Shown: in pieces, positions 36,361 through 48,100 of the stretch | Layout: every line of letters begins with the position of its first letter | Numbering within the stretch: position 1 is the stretch's first letter | From: Liolophura sinensis | Lineage: Eukaryota > Mollusca > Polyplacophora > Chitonida > Chitonidae | Direction: 5' to 3' | Assembly: GCF_032854445.1 (NCBI RefSeq) | Contig: NC_088300.1 | Coordinates: forward strand, 47,964,984-48,028,983 | DNA length: 64,000 nucleotides | Made by a program: the position numbers and the translations under genes | Notes under the pieces: model-generated | Database searches by the model: none | The model's input: the letters and a program-made list of their open reading frames with translations, nothing else | Told to the model about the DNA's origin: nothing

Positions 36361-38215
36361 TCAACGGCGCGACCCACTACCACCAGTGGTAGAGACACCA
36401 GCAGTAGAGTTGTATAAGCACCAATGGTAGAGACACCTGCAGTAGTGGTATGAGCACCAGTGGTAGAGACACTTGCAGTAGAGTTGTATAAGCACCAATT
36501 TTAGAGACACCAGTAGTGGAGTTGTATAAGCACCAATGGTAGAGACACCTGCAGTAGAGTTGTATAAGCACCAATTGTAGAGACACCAGTTGTAGAGTTG
36601 TATAAGCACCAATTGTAGAGACACCAGTAGTAGTGGTAGAGTGAGTACCAATGGTAATGGTATAATCACCAGTAGTAAATGAGTACCAATGGTAGTGGTA
36701 TAATCACCAGCAGTAAAATGAGTACCAATGGTAGTGGTATAATCACCAGCAGCAAAACGATTACCAATGGTAGTGGTATAATCACCAACAGCAAAACGAG
36801 TATCAATGGTAGTGGTATGATCACCAGCAGCAAAATGAGTAGGCCCTACCAATGGTAGTGGTATAATCACCAGCAGCAAAATGAGTACCAATGGTAGTGG
36901 TATAATCACCAGCAGTAAAATGAGTGCCAATGGTAGTGGTATAATCACCAGCAGTAAAATGAGTGCCAATGGTAGTGGTATAATCACCAGCAGCAAAATG
37001 AGTACCAATGGTAGTGGTATAATCACCAGCAGTAAAATGAGTGCCAATGGTAGTGGTATAATCACCAGCAGCAAAACGATTACCAATGGTAGTGGTATAA
37101 TGACCAGCAGCAAAACGAGTACCAATGGTTGTGGTAAAATCACCAGCAGTAAATGAGTACGACTGGTAGTGGTATAATCACCAGCAGCAGAATGAATACC
37201 AATGGTAGTGGTATAATCACCAGCAGTAAATCGAGTACCAATGGTAGTGGTATAATCACCAACAGTAAAATGAGTACCACTGGTAGTGGTATAATCACCA
37301 GCAGTAAAATGAGTGTCAATGGTAGTGGTATAATCACCAGCAGCAAAATGAGTACCAATGGTAGTGGTATAATCACCAGCAGTAAAATGAGTGCCAATGG
37401 TAGTGGTATAATCACCAGCAGCAAAACGATTACCAATGGTAGTGGTATAATCACCAGTAGCAAAACGAGTACCAATGGTTGTGGTAAAATCACCAGCAGT
37501 AAATGAGTACGACTGGTAGTGGTATAATCACCAGCAGCAGAATGAATACCAGTGGTAGTGGTATAATCACCAGCAGTAAATCGAGTACCAATGGTAGTGG
37601 TATAATCACCAGCAGTAAAATGAGTACCACTGGTAGTGGTATAATCACCAGCAGCAGAATGAATACCAGTGGTAGTGGTATAATCACCAGCAGTAAAATG
37701 AGTACCACTGGTAGTGGTATAATCAAGAGCAGCAGAGTGAATACTAGTGGTAGTGGTATAATCACCAGCAGTAAATCTAGTACCAATGGTAGTGGTATAA
37801 TCACCAGCAGTAAAATGAGTACCACTGGTAGTGGTATAATCACCGGCAGCAGAATGAATACCAGTGGTAATGGTATAATCACCAGCAGTAAATCGAGTAC
37901 CAATGATAGTGGTATAATCACCAGCAGTAAAATGAGTACCACTGGTAGTGGTATAATCACCAGCAGCAGAATGAGTACTAGTGGTAATGATTTAATCATC
38001 CACAGTTATGGTAAAATCACCAGCAGTAGTGATATAAGCACCAGCAGAAGAAGTAAGCATTGTTAGAAATGGTATAAACCCTGTAAAGTATAGATACAAA
38101 CACAAGAATTATAAGCACCATTATTTGTGGTATAAGACACCGTAGTAATAGTAATATACGCGCCAGTAGTAGTGATGTAAGCATCAGTGGTAGTAGTATA
38201 AACATCAATAGTATT
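36361..38215 (+). repeat. Minisatellite, 39-bp unit (36-39 bp at edges), with a 350-bp higher-order repeat
   Basis: The core unit contains ACCAATGGTAGTGGTATAAT and CACCAGCAGTAAAATGAG. The left edge (36390-36620) uses a variant with GTAGAGTTGTATAAGCACC, and the right edge decays from about 38030. A block recurs at 37111 and 37461, a 350-bp offset (nine units less one base). The 39-bp unit is divisible by three, so long frames stay open on both strands (260 codons minus at 36361-37143; 187 codons plus at 37503-38066). They encode Leu/Ile/Pro or Ser/Thr/Gly repeats and are best treated as composition artefacts. Confidence 0.92.
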
Positions 38216-38443
38216 GGGCCCGCTTCGGTGGCCTAATGGCTCGAGCGTCCATCTTGAAGTCGGGAGACCTGGAACCAATACTGGACTTTAAACTTTGAAA
38301 AAGGTGCTTTTTGCTGCCTCGCTTGGCGCCGAGCACATGGAGCTTAGAGCAAGAAAACGGGACTGGTTGGTCCCTAGAAAACAGGACTGGTCGTACCGTA
38401 ACGTTGTTACGGTATGACGTTAAACCCCACGCATTCATTCATC
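38216..38443 (+). mobile_element. SINE family C, apparently full length, inside the 39-bp array
   Basis: The head GCTTCGGTGGCCTAATGG has an A-box form and GACCTGGAACCAATAC is a B-box remnant. The body includes AACGGGACTGGTTGGTCC, and the tail is ATGACGTTAAACCCC plus ATTC repeats. CATCAATAGTATT (38203-38215) and CATCAGTAGTATT (38444-38456) flank it. They may be a target duplication with one mismatch, though the host repeat itself contains similar words. Confidence 0.75.
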
Positions 38444-38555
38444 CATCAGTAGTATTTGTTAATATACTTCTGGTAGTAGTGGTATGGACACCAGTAGTAT
38501 GTGGTATAAGCATAAGCAGTAGTGGTACGAGCATTAGCAACGTAGTATAAGCTTT
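38444..38555 (+). repeat. Right remnant of the 39-bp array beyond the SINE
   Basis: GGTAGTAGTGGTATGGACACC, in pieces, and GTGGTATAAGCATAAGC continue the decayed array pattern after the family C insertion. Confidence 0.65.
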
Positions 38556-41536
38556 ATAATGGCGACACTTGAAAGTCCATTAGCTAATGCATCATGAACC
38601 AATGAAATAAATAAATATATCTGTAATTTTGGAATATCTTAAAGACGCCCGCCTTAGATTCTGAGATTTTTTAATATAAATTCTCAGCAAGGTTCGCTGA
38701 GAAAAAAAAGCTTCGCTAATTCATTTTAGTCTGAGAACTTACTACACGTCACAAACATTTCCCCAGTCTGAAATGTCTTGGCAGTTCACCAGACACAATA
38801 TAGGTTCGTTGTGGTCAACATCATTTTTAATGCCTCATTTTGTCCAACATACCTATAACGTCAATCATTAAGTACAGAAAAAACATATATACAGCCAACA
38901 TATGAATCTTTTACAACTGCAAGCTGCATCCCGAATGATTAATTCATTGTTCATGAGCTAGATACATCAGAGAAAACAGCAACTAATTGATATACCGCTA
39001 CATACCTTCTGTTATTTCACAATTATTGCATCATTTATGCACACCTTGTCATTTCCCCCAAAATCTTTATTCAGTGATGATTAACCAGGTACAGAAAATG
39101 TCACTTATTTGTCATTAGAAATGTGTCGATAACGGGTCGCTTTCTTCTTCTTCAAACTCCTCCCCTATTTTTCCTAATAGACTATATATGGCCATATATA
39201 TATGCTTGAGGTTACCGTCGAACTTAATATTTTTTCAGTCAGTTAACGACGAGGATTTATTAGGTGTGTTATATAAGGGGAGGGTAGAGGGAATTATAAA
39301 AGGAATTATTATAATCTCCTGTCGTCGTATATGTGATTTATTGGCCAAAGAGGATTAAGTCAAAATTGTGGAGCACATTATAATACATGTAATACATGCG
39401 GAATGAGTAATGCATGGAAAACGTCCTGACATAAAGGATGTACATGTAGCTTGCTCCCAGTTTGTTACACGCTTTACACATTTCCGATCATTTCATATTT
39501 GAGTGACTCATACACAGAGCATACAATACTGTCTACATTTTACGTTACTTTCACTTGAATTAACTGCTTTATGTCTTACGCACATTTTCACGTGTAGTGC
39601 CTGCGCCTTATATACCAGTGAAAGATGTCTTTGTAATTGTAGAGCTGTCAATGAAAATCATAGATCTACAATTACCCTGTCAATTATAATATACCACTTC
39701 GAAGCAATTGTGTACTCCGTCTCTTTTTCATATTGGCAAACAAGTTCCATTGCGTTAATGGTCGTACACCAACAGGAGATTTAAACTGTATAAATGGAAA
39801 GCGTACATTTGAATAGACAGATACGAGCTTTTACATCATATACTTGGACTGAACTGAGGATTCTGAGGCCAGCATATGTAGGACGTGAATAGATGTTTAT
39901 AGTATGACGTGTAGGAACTAGGTGGAGTCCTAGCTGTATGTACGGTTTGATTAATTAGTGAGGCAGCACTATAAATGTGACGCCATTCGAGAGCTCATTC
40001 TTACAATGCGACAACCCACTCATAACTTAAATTTGCTGAGGTACAAGTCAGTTAGATTGTAAGTCAACTATGCAAAAGCGAATTAGAAAACTAGAGATGC
40101 TTGGTTTTGTATTGGCCTACTTGGTGTATAACTCACGTCCATACACCATTCACGTTAGTACTCGACGTATACTGTATACATCTATGCGACTTTTCACCAA
40201 AAACAAATGTCCCGCGATCTATTTCCTCATGTTTAAGAATTCACAAGTATAGGTTTCTGTAACGTACATGGCTACATAATAAAAACAATAAACTAGAGTA
40301 CTTTATGAGAGACTTGAGCTCATACATTATTGCACTGTGGATGCGTTACCCCTTTGACACTATCATCTTACATGTATACGTCTCGGTATCGTCTCACTTC
40401 TGACTTCGTCTATGTTATTATTACACACGACGTCCACACGTATAGTTAATAATTAGACCGGAACTTATTTATGGGTAATTAGAACCTGTGGTTATTAGAC
40501 CAAAAAGAACCTATTAGTCTTGTGTGCTTACATGTTGTTGATTACAAGTTGGGCACAAGTCCTATATATGTAGGCCTAATCTCACCGAGGCCTCTGTGAT
40601 ACACACCCGACCTGGGCAGCGCATGTTAGTGATGAGAAATCTACCGTCCTTGTGGTGGTTATTGTCACAGGAGTTCCCGTACATATCGTACAACTTGTAC
40701 AAAACAATTTCTCGGCCATAACATTTTTTAAATTAACTACTCCTTAACAATTGACCTCAGGACAAGTTTAGCTAGGCTTTGGGGTTGAATTAAAGACAAA
40801 CTACCTTCAAAAATTGTTCACAGGTTCACAGCTGATATAAATAATATAACTATCAAATTCTTAAATCTACCCACACAACTACAACTGTATATTATTTATT
40901 TATTTATTTATTTAATTGTCTGGGAGGAGGTTAAGGTCATTACAACCACACACCAAACGTTGCCGCCAGAATATGGTCGAAATAATTGAAAACAAAGCCA
41001 TCACATTCTTTGTCCATTAAAGACGGACCAAATTCAACAAATTTCCTTTGCCAGTATTTTTGGTGTAAATAGGAACAAACTGATTGGAACAGACCCTAAA
41101 CAATAGGTCAAAACGACCAAATAAAAAATGATGGCACTAATCCAAAAAAGTTTCCACCGCCATTGAGGAATAAATAAAAGTCTTTCTTTTGCATACCAAG
41201 CTGACCTGTGTAAGGGTGGGTGGTTAAGTGACTATATCGAAAACTTCACATCATCCTAAAAAACTGTCTGTGATGCACATGACCAGTTAAAAACTCGGTG
41301 TGTCTAACTAAAAATCTAAGGGGATAATTACCGTCCAGGGTCAACACTTAAGACTGTCTACACAGACTAATTTCTGACAAAAATAGATGCTGATTGCTTG
41401 AGTTGATAAACACTTGTAGTTTATTATATATTCCACAACTTTCCTGCCTAAGATCTCATAGCGAAAAGTGAAACGAATATGTGCAAACTTTTTGTGGAAC
41501 AAAACCCTTGTCACCATAGCAATATCGAGATATTAT
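38556..41536. other. Intergenic, nothing recognised
   Basis: AT-rich. An (ATTT)n run at 40891-40915 may be a bare SINE tail. Open frames at 39503-39784 and 40070-40252 are not recognised. Confidence 0.4.
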
Positions 41537-41670
41537 GTTAAGAAAGTAGCGACGAAGTTTTGGTCAACCCTTTTTCTTACGGAAAATCAATAATGAAACT
41601 TTCGTTAAGAAAGAAGCCACGAATTTTGGTCAGTTCTTCTTGCGGAAACTTAATAATGCAATTCTTTGAT
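41537..41670 (+). repeat. Diverged direct duplication, 67-bp period, two copies
   Basis: GTTAAGAAAG(T/A)AGC(G/C)ACGAA and (A/T)TTTTGGTCA recur with starts at 41537 and 41604. Confidence 0.65.
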
Positions 41671-42147
41671 CAGTTGCCCATAGTATTAATCAAGCAAAGA
41701 TACTAAACAAAGAGGTAATCAATATTAATTTTAAGAGTACAATCAAAAAAGTAGTATTGACTAGGCAACAAAAACTCTTTTTTTTTTGATTGACAGATAA
41801 TATTGGGAGCACGGCAATCGAGTTTCTGGTTCCCGTATTTCTGGATCGTTTGTTGATAGCATAATTTCACATACATACATCTCATTTGAATCAGTTTAAA
41901 TGAAAGTAGCCGTGGCCTGGCTCTTAAAATTCCGGATACGTTAAGTGGACTTGAGGCGGATGCAGACACAAGTTCTCCATAAAGTAGGTGTTCCTCTTCT
42001 CTGACAAAACGCTATTGTATAACGTGAAAATATCCTCTTATCAAAGTTCATCACTTTCCCTGTTTCAACTCAACATAACAGCAACAATAGTTAATTGTGT
42101 GTACTATTTTAAGAGCATAACGTCTGCGAATCGCAATCTCGGTGGAT

Positions 42148-42195
42148 TTATCCGAAATGCAGTATCTAGGAAACAGGACTGGTTGGTCCGGTGTC
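42148..42195 (+). mobile_element. SINE family C body fragment
   Basis: AGGAAACAGGACTGGTTGGT matches the internal part of the element at 38216-38443. Head and tail are missing. Confidence 0.55.
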
Positions 42196-42442
42196 AATAT
42201 AATTCGACTGTTATACAGCAGTTCTTTTTTTATCTGACAGATATATTAAATTAACCAGCTGAGAAGTAAATTAAGAGGATGTTGAAGAGAGAATCAGTAA
42301 GACAATAACAAGTTGTGTTTCGCCAAGTCCGCAGACATCACGCTCCACCCATTCACAACTATAATAAAACAGTAAAACAGTAAACCAGTAAAAGGCTCTT
42401 ATATGATCTGAATGACATGAAAAGAAATAACACAGATAGATG

Positions 42443-42516
42443 TTAAGGCTCCACTTGGGATTGAATCCGCGTCCAGTGCCTTCCCTGTAGATGCTTTAAC
42501 CTCTAGGTCACTATAG
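42443..42516 (-). mobile_element. tRNA-like SINE head, family uncertain
   Basis: On minus, GTGACCTAGAGGTTAAAGC has A-box form and GCGGATTCAATCCC has B-box form, spaced as in a tRNA promoter. No cloverleaf with a closed acceptor stem is seen, so a functional tRNA gene is unlikely. Confidence 0.4.
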
Positions 42517-42566
42517 AAGATATTTGTTTATTAATAAGATTGTTGTCTAACGTCTAGCAGATAGGG

Positions 42567-42620
42567 AATATTCCAGAGCACGTCGTAAAACACCAACTAA
42601 ATAAATAAATAAGTAAATAA
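42567..42620 (+). mobile_element. SINE family A tail fragment
   Basis: GAATATTCCAGAGCACGTCG and TAAAACACCAACTAAATAAA form the family A 3' end. No clear target duplication. Confidence 0.6.
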
Positions 42621-42904
42621 ACATCGTAACCAGTTCAAGCCGCGCAGCCATTGACAGCATGAAGAGTGTGTTTGTGTACATTAAAATTCTACAATGAAAG
42701 CTGCAAAGTTTCGGTTTCATATTCTACAGAGAATGCGTTAGCAGTGTGCACAATAAAATACGTATCACGCTTATGGTGTATTTATGCAGATACATTGCGG
42801 CTACACCATAGCTTTTGTGTACAATAAAGTAGGTATAACGCCTATAGTGGTACTTGATACTTGATCACAACTGAGGCTCTTTATATGGCTTATGTCGTTT
42901 GGGT

Positions 42905-42962
42905 CAAACTCCTTACAGCGCATGTGCCGCCCTCTTCGACCGCTTTACATTACTAGATAAGC
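42905..42962 (-). repeat. Dispersed repeat D, copy 2 (partial)
   Basis: ACTCCTTACAGCGCATGTG and CGCTTTACATTACT match the reverse complement of the right part of copy 3 (43228-43280), and the first block matches copy 1 at about 19513. Copies 2 and 3 form an inverted pair about 270 bp apart. Confidence 0.6.
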
Positions 42963-43145
42963 TTGACCTTTAGAGCCTACGCCACGTTTCGGCTTAACCT
43001 CATCGCTTGTGTGGAACTATTTAATTACCATTTATCAATGAAATTGTTTCAGGTTTTGGTCAGAATAATGCCCATACTGAAGATGAAGAGAACGTATATG
43101 TATAAAGTATTATTGGAAACAAAGGTTGAGACTGATTGTTTGCGT

Positions 43146-43295
43146 TCTCTGACATCACTTCCTGCCTCATCATCGTATTACCCCAATAATCTCGGCGTTG
43201 TTCAAGATTTCTGTACAAAATTTACTTGTGGTGGCAGTAATATGTAAAGCGAAGACAGAGAGACACGCATGCGCTGCAGGGAGTATGTGTTTAAC
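43146..43295 (+). repeat. Dispersed repeat D, copy 3
   Basis: TCTGACATCACTTCCTGCC, CGGCGTTGTTCAAGATTTCT and GCATGCGCTGCAGGGAGTAT match copy 1 on the opposite strand. In the frame open in copy 1, this copy carries stops and a length change. Confidence 0.65.
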
Positions 43296-43983
43296 TTCGG
43301 ACACATATATGGGATTCTCCAGCACTGGATAATTGTTGGCTGGCTCTTGACCAAGAGAGATCATCCACACACTGAGATATCAAAAACATTCTAATCTGTT
43401 TCTTTTGTTTAAGTTACACTTCCATGCTGACATTAATATGGACAACTTTTGACTATTAAAACTTAGTATTCGATTACTCTTCTCTTCCTTCTGTTCCAAA
43501 GCCGCCAGAGAATCGGGTCTATTACCATGTAACATCTGAAATTCTTTTTACAAAAATTTTTAGAATTTAAATTAGTTGCAAATTAGTTATGCTAATGAAT
43601 ACAAATCTGTTAAACTTTCGATTTCTTTTCTTCCTTTGAATGAAGATGTCATGTGCTCTCAATTCGGATATTACTAAAAACAACATAATTGACGAAAAGA
43701 CTTGTCAGGGAGGTACATATTTTTGCCAGAATGTATACTGTTACATGTATTTCTCCGATAATCCAGCATATACTCAGAAGAAATACCCTAATTATTTCCC
43801 CTAGACTTAATTCCTCATTTTCTTTTATTTCACTATTGAAATCATATTTTTAAAATATCCTTATTTAGCTCACGAGAAATAAGTCTTTGATATAATTTTT
43901 TTTACACACGTATATTCATGATTTCATCACTGGTACAAACAGATCCATCAACTATGCTCACTGAGTACGGAATACTGAGTTGA

Positions 43984-44060
43984 TACGGTGGCCATCAATA
44001 CGGTGGGAGGAAACCCATGAAGATCGGCAGGTTTCTGATACGTTTCCCCACGTCCCACGT
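43984..44060 (-). mobile_element. SINE family A body fragment
   Basis: GGTGGCCATCAATACGGTGG, GAGGAAACCCATGAAGATC and GTTTCCCCACGTCCCACG match the centre of the family. Head and tail are missing. Confidence 0.6.
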
Positions 44061-45119
44061 ATTGGTACAAGCTGAATGTGTTTGGTGTTTGTATCTGTGT
44101 AGTTGTATAAATACGTATATGAAATGTATTAAACATGTGTACAGGCAGCCACATAGGATGCTGAATGTTGTTTTCCGTAGTGTCTATATAATAAAAACGT
44201 ATTTATTTGTTGTACAGATCTCATATATTTTTATTATATTATTATTTAGGTGAGTAACGAGAGATATGTATATGTCGAGGGAATGCTTAAATTAAGTTAA
44301 ATTGGCTTGGTTACCTATGGCAGTGACTTCATTTTATCTTGTTTATATTTATGTTCCATTAAACGTGTCAACGGCGCATCGTCTGTGCATCGGATACCCA
44401 CACAGGCCTATATAAACTGTCACATAACGTGCGGGAGGTCATATTAGGAGACAACAAAACCAACAAGTTGTGAAACGTCATAAATATATGTCTCTATAAC
44501 ATAGTGGGGTACTGGTAATCATGCACAATATGAGGAAAACTACTGCGAATGGACACGACAAGCACGAACAACTAATTCATTACTAGTTCCTAAAATAATC
44601 GAATAATGGGTGACTCAACAAAGTGAGGACTCAATTAAAAGTCCACACCTAGGCCTCTAATCTTTGAATTACAACAATATCTATCATCTTCTAAGGCCCT
44701 TCTCCCAGTATGACCTCGCTCAAATTCCCTCGATGGGGCTGCAGATGACTTTGTATCACTTGACGATTACCTTCAAACGGACCCCAAGATTTTTTGTAAT
44801 GATACATGATAATTCTGACAACACTCTAAGAAATATTTTCAGTACTTTCTGGATTTATTATAGAACTATTAGTTCCAAGAAGAGCTATTTCTATAATCAA
44901 TCACAAATTTCTAAAACCTACTAAAAAACCTACACTATACTTTTTACCTAAACCTTCTGCGGGTACTTGACAACAGGCGAGAAACCATTAAAAATTCCGA
45001 GTGCCCTTCTTCAAAACAAAACACGCCGTCATCCTGTCATACTAAATCTATACCGCAGTATCTTCATCTCTTTAACGCCTTTTCCAATGGTGAGGCCCCT
45101 TTAAACCGAGATTACCATT
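44061..45119. other. Intergenic, nothing recognised
   Basis: AT-rich DNA without gene signals, leading into the decayed left edge of the large array. Confidence 0.4.
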
Positions 45120-48100
45120 TGTTCTCAGTTCCCATCTATCAATGTCCCTCTGCAGTTCCACATTTCTCAAGGACCCTGTGTTCCCGTCTCTTGATCAAAG
45201 CTCTCTCTAAGACCACATCTCCCAAGGTCAGGCTATATGTCCACATCTCTCAAAGCCCTTGACCACGTCCACATGTATCAAGACCTCTCTCCAACTCCAC
45301 ATCTTCCAAGGTCAGGTTATATGTCCACATCTCTCAGTGGCCTTGACCACGTCCCCATGTATCAAGGCCTCACTCCAAGTGTACATCTCTCAATGCCCTA
45401 TCCAAGTCTACATCTCTCCAAGCCCTTGACCTCGTTCACATGTATCAAGGCCTCACTCCAAGTGTACATCTCTCAAGGCCCTATCCAAGTCTACATCTCT
45501 CAAGGCCCTAACCAAGTGTACATCTCTCAATGCCCTATCCAAGTCTACATCTCTCCAAGCCCTTGACCTCGTTCACATGTATCAAGGCCTCACTCCAAGT
45601 GTACATCTCTCAATGCCCTATCCAAGTCTACATCTCGCCAAGCCCTTGATCACGTCCACATGTATCAAGGCCCTATCCAAGTCTACATCTCTCCAAGCCC
45701 TTGACCTCGTTCACATGTACCAAGGCCTCACTCCAAGTGTACATCTCTCAATGCCCTATCCAAGTCTACATCTCTCAAAGCCTTTGACCACGTTCACATG
45801 TATCAAGGCCTCACTCCAAGTGTACATCTCTCAATGCCCTATCCAAGTTTACATCTCTCAAAGCCCTTGACCACGTTCACATGTATCAAGGCCTCACTCC
45901 AAGTGTACATCTCTCAATGCCCTATCCAAGTCTATATCTCTCAAAGCCTTTGACCACGTTCACATGTATCAAGGCCTCACTCCAAGTGTACATCTCTCAA
46001 TGCCCTATCCAAGTCTACATCTCTCAAAGCCCTTGACCATGTTCACATGTATCAAGGCCTCACTCCAAGTGTACATCTTTCAAGGCCCTATCCAAGTCTA
46101 CATCTCTCAAAGCCCTTGACCACGTTCACATGTATCAAGGCCTCACTCCAAGTGTACATCTCTCAATGCCCTATCCAAGTCTACATCTCTCAAAGCCCTT
46201 GACCTCGTTCACATGTATCAAGGCCTCACTCCAAGTGTACATCTCTCAAGGCCCTATCCAAGTCTACATCTCTCAAAGCCCTTGACCTCGTTCACATGTA
46301 TCAAGGCCTCACTCCAAGTGTACATCTCTCAATGCCCTATCCAAGTCTACATCTCTCCAAGCCCTTGACCACGTTCACATGTATCAAGGCCTCACTCCAA
46401 GTGTACATCTCTCAATGCCCTATCCAAGTCTACATCTCTCAAAGCCCTTGACCACGTTCACATGTATCAAGGCCTCACTCCAAGTGTACATCTCTCAATG
46501 CCCTATCCAAGTCTACATCTCTCCAAGCCCTTGACCACGTTCACATGTATCAAGGCCTCACTCCAAGTGTACATCTCTCAATGCCCTATCCAAGTCTACA
46601 TCTCTCCAAGCCCTTGACCACGTTCACATGTATCAAGGCCTCACTCCAAGTGTACATCTCTCAATGCCCTATCCAAGTCTACATCTCTCCAAGCATTTGA
46701 CCACGTTCACATGTATCAAGGCCTCACTCCAAGTGTACATCTCTCAATGCCCTATCCAAGTCTACATCTCTCCAAGCCCTTGACCACGTCCACATGTATC
46801 AAGGCCTCACTCCAAGTGTACATCTCTCAATGCCCTATCCAAGTCTACATCTCTCCAAGCCCTTGACCTCGTTCACATGTATCAAGGCCTCACTCCAAGC
46901 CTACATCTCTCAATGCCCTATCCAAGTCTACATCTCTCATGGCCCTAACCAAGTGTACATCTCTCAATGCCCTATCCAAGTCTACATCTCTCCAAGCCCT
47001 TGACCTCGTTCACATGTATCAAGGCCTCACTCCAAGTGTACATCTCTCAATGCCCTATCCAAGTTTACATCTCTACAAGCCCTTGATCACGTCCACATGT
47101 ATCAAGGCCCTATCCAAGTCTACATCTCTCCAAGCCCTTGACTTCGTTCACATGTACCAAGGCCTCACTCCAAGTGTACATCTCTCAATGCCCTATCCAA
47201 GTCTACATCTCTCAAAGCCTTTGATCACGTTCACATGTATCAAGGCCTCACTCCAAGTGTACATCTCTCAATGCCCTATCCAAGTTTACATCTCTCAAAG
47301 CCCTTGACCACGTTCACATGTATCAAGGCCTCACTCCAAGTGTACATCTCTCAATGCCCTATCCAAGTCTATATCTCTCAAAGCCTTTGGCCACGTTCAC
47401 ATGTATCAAGGCCTCACTCCAAGTGTACATCTCTCAATGCCCTATCCAAGTCTACATCTCTCAAAGCCCTTGACCACGTTCACATGTATCAAGGCCTCAC
47501 TCCAAGTGTACATCTTTCAAGGCCCTATCCAAGTCTACATCTCTCAAAGCCCTTGACCACGTTCACATGTATCAAGGCCTCACTCCAAGTGTACATCTCT
47601 CAATGCCCTATCCAAGTCTACATCTCTCAAAGCCCTTGACCTCGTTCACATGTATCAAGGCCTCACTCCAAGTGTACATCTCTCAAGGCCCTATCCAAGC
47701 CTACATCTCTCAAAGCCCTTGACCTCGTTCACATGTATCAAGGCCTCACTCCAAGTGTACATCTCTCAATGCCCTATCCAAGTCTACATCTCTCCAAGCC
47801 CTTGACCACGTTCACATGTATCAAGGCCTCACTCCAAGTGTACATCTCTCAATGCCCTATCCAAGTCTACATCTCTCAAAGCCCTTGATCTCGTTCACAT
47901 GTATCAAGGCCTCACTCCAAGTGTACATCTCTCAAGGCCCTATCCAAGTCTACATCTCTCCAAGCCCTTGACCACGTTCACATGTATCAAGGCCTCACTC
48001 CAAGTGTACATCTCTCAATGCCCTATCCAAGTCTACATCTCTCCAAGCCCTTGACCACGTTCACATGTATCAAGGCCTCACTCCAAGTGTACATCTCTCA

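Noticed and set aside
36361-37143. 260-codon hydrophobic minus-strand frame as a membrane protein
   Set aside because: It is the 39-bp repeat translated in its one open minus frame. There is no non-repeat domain, and the plus strand is equally open.
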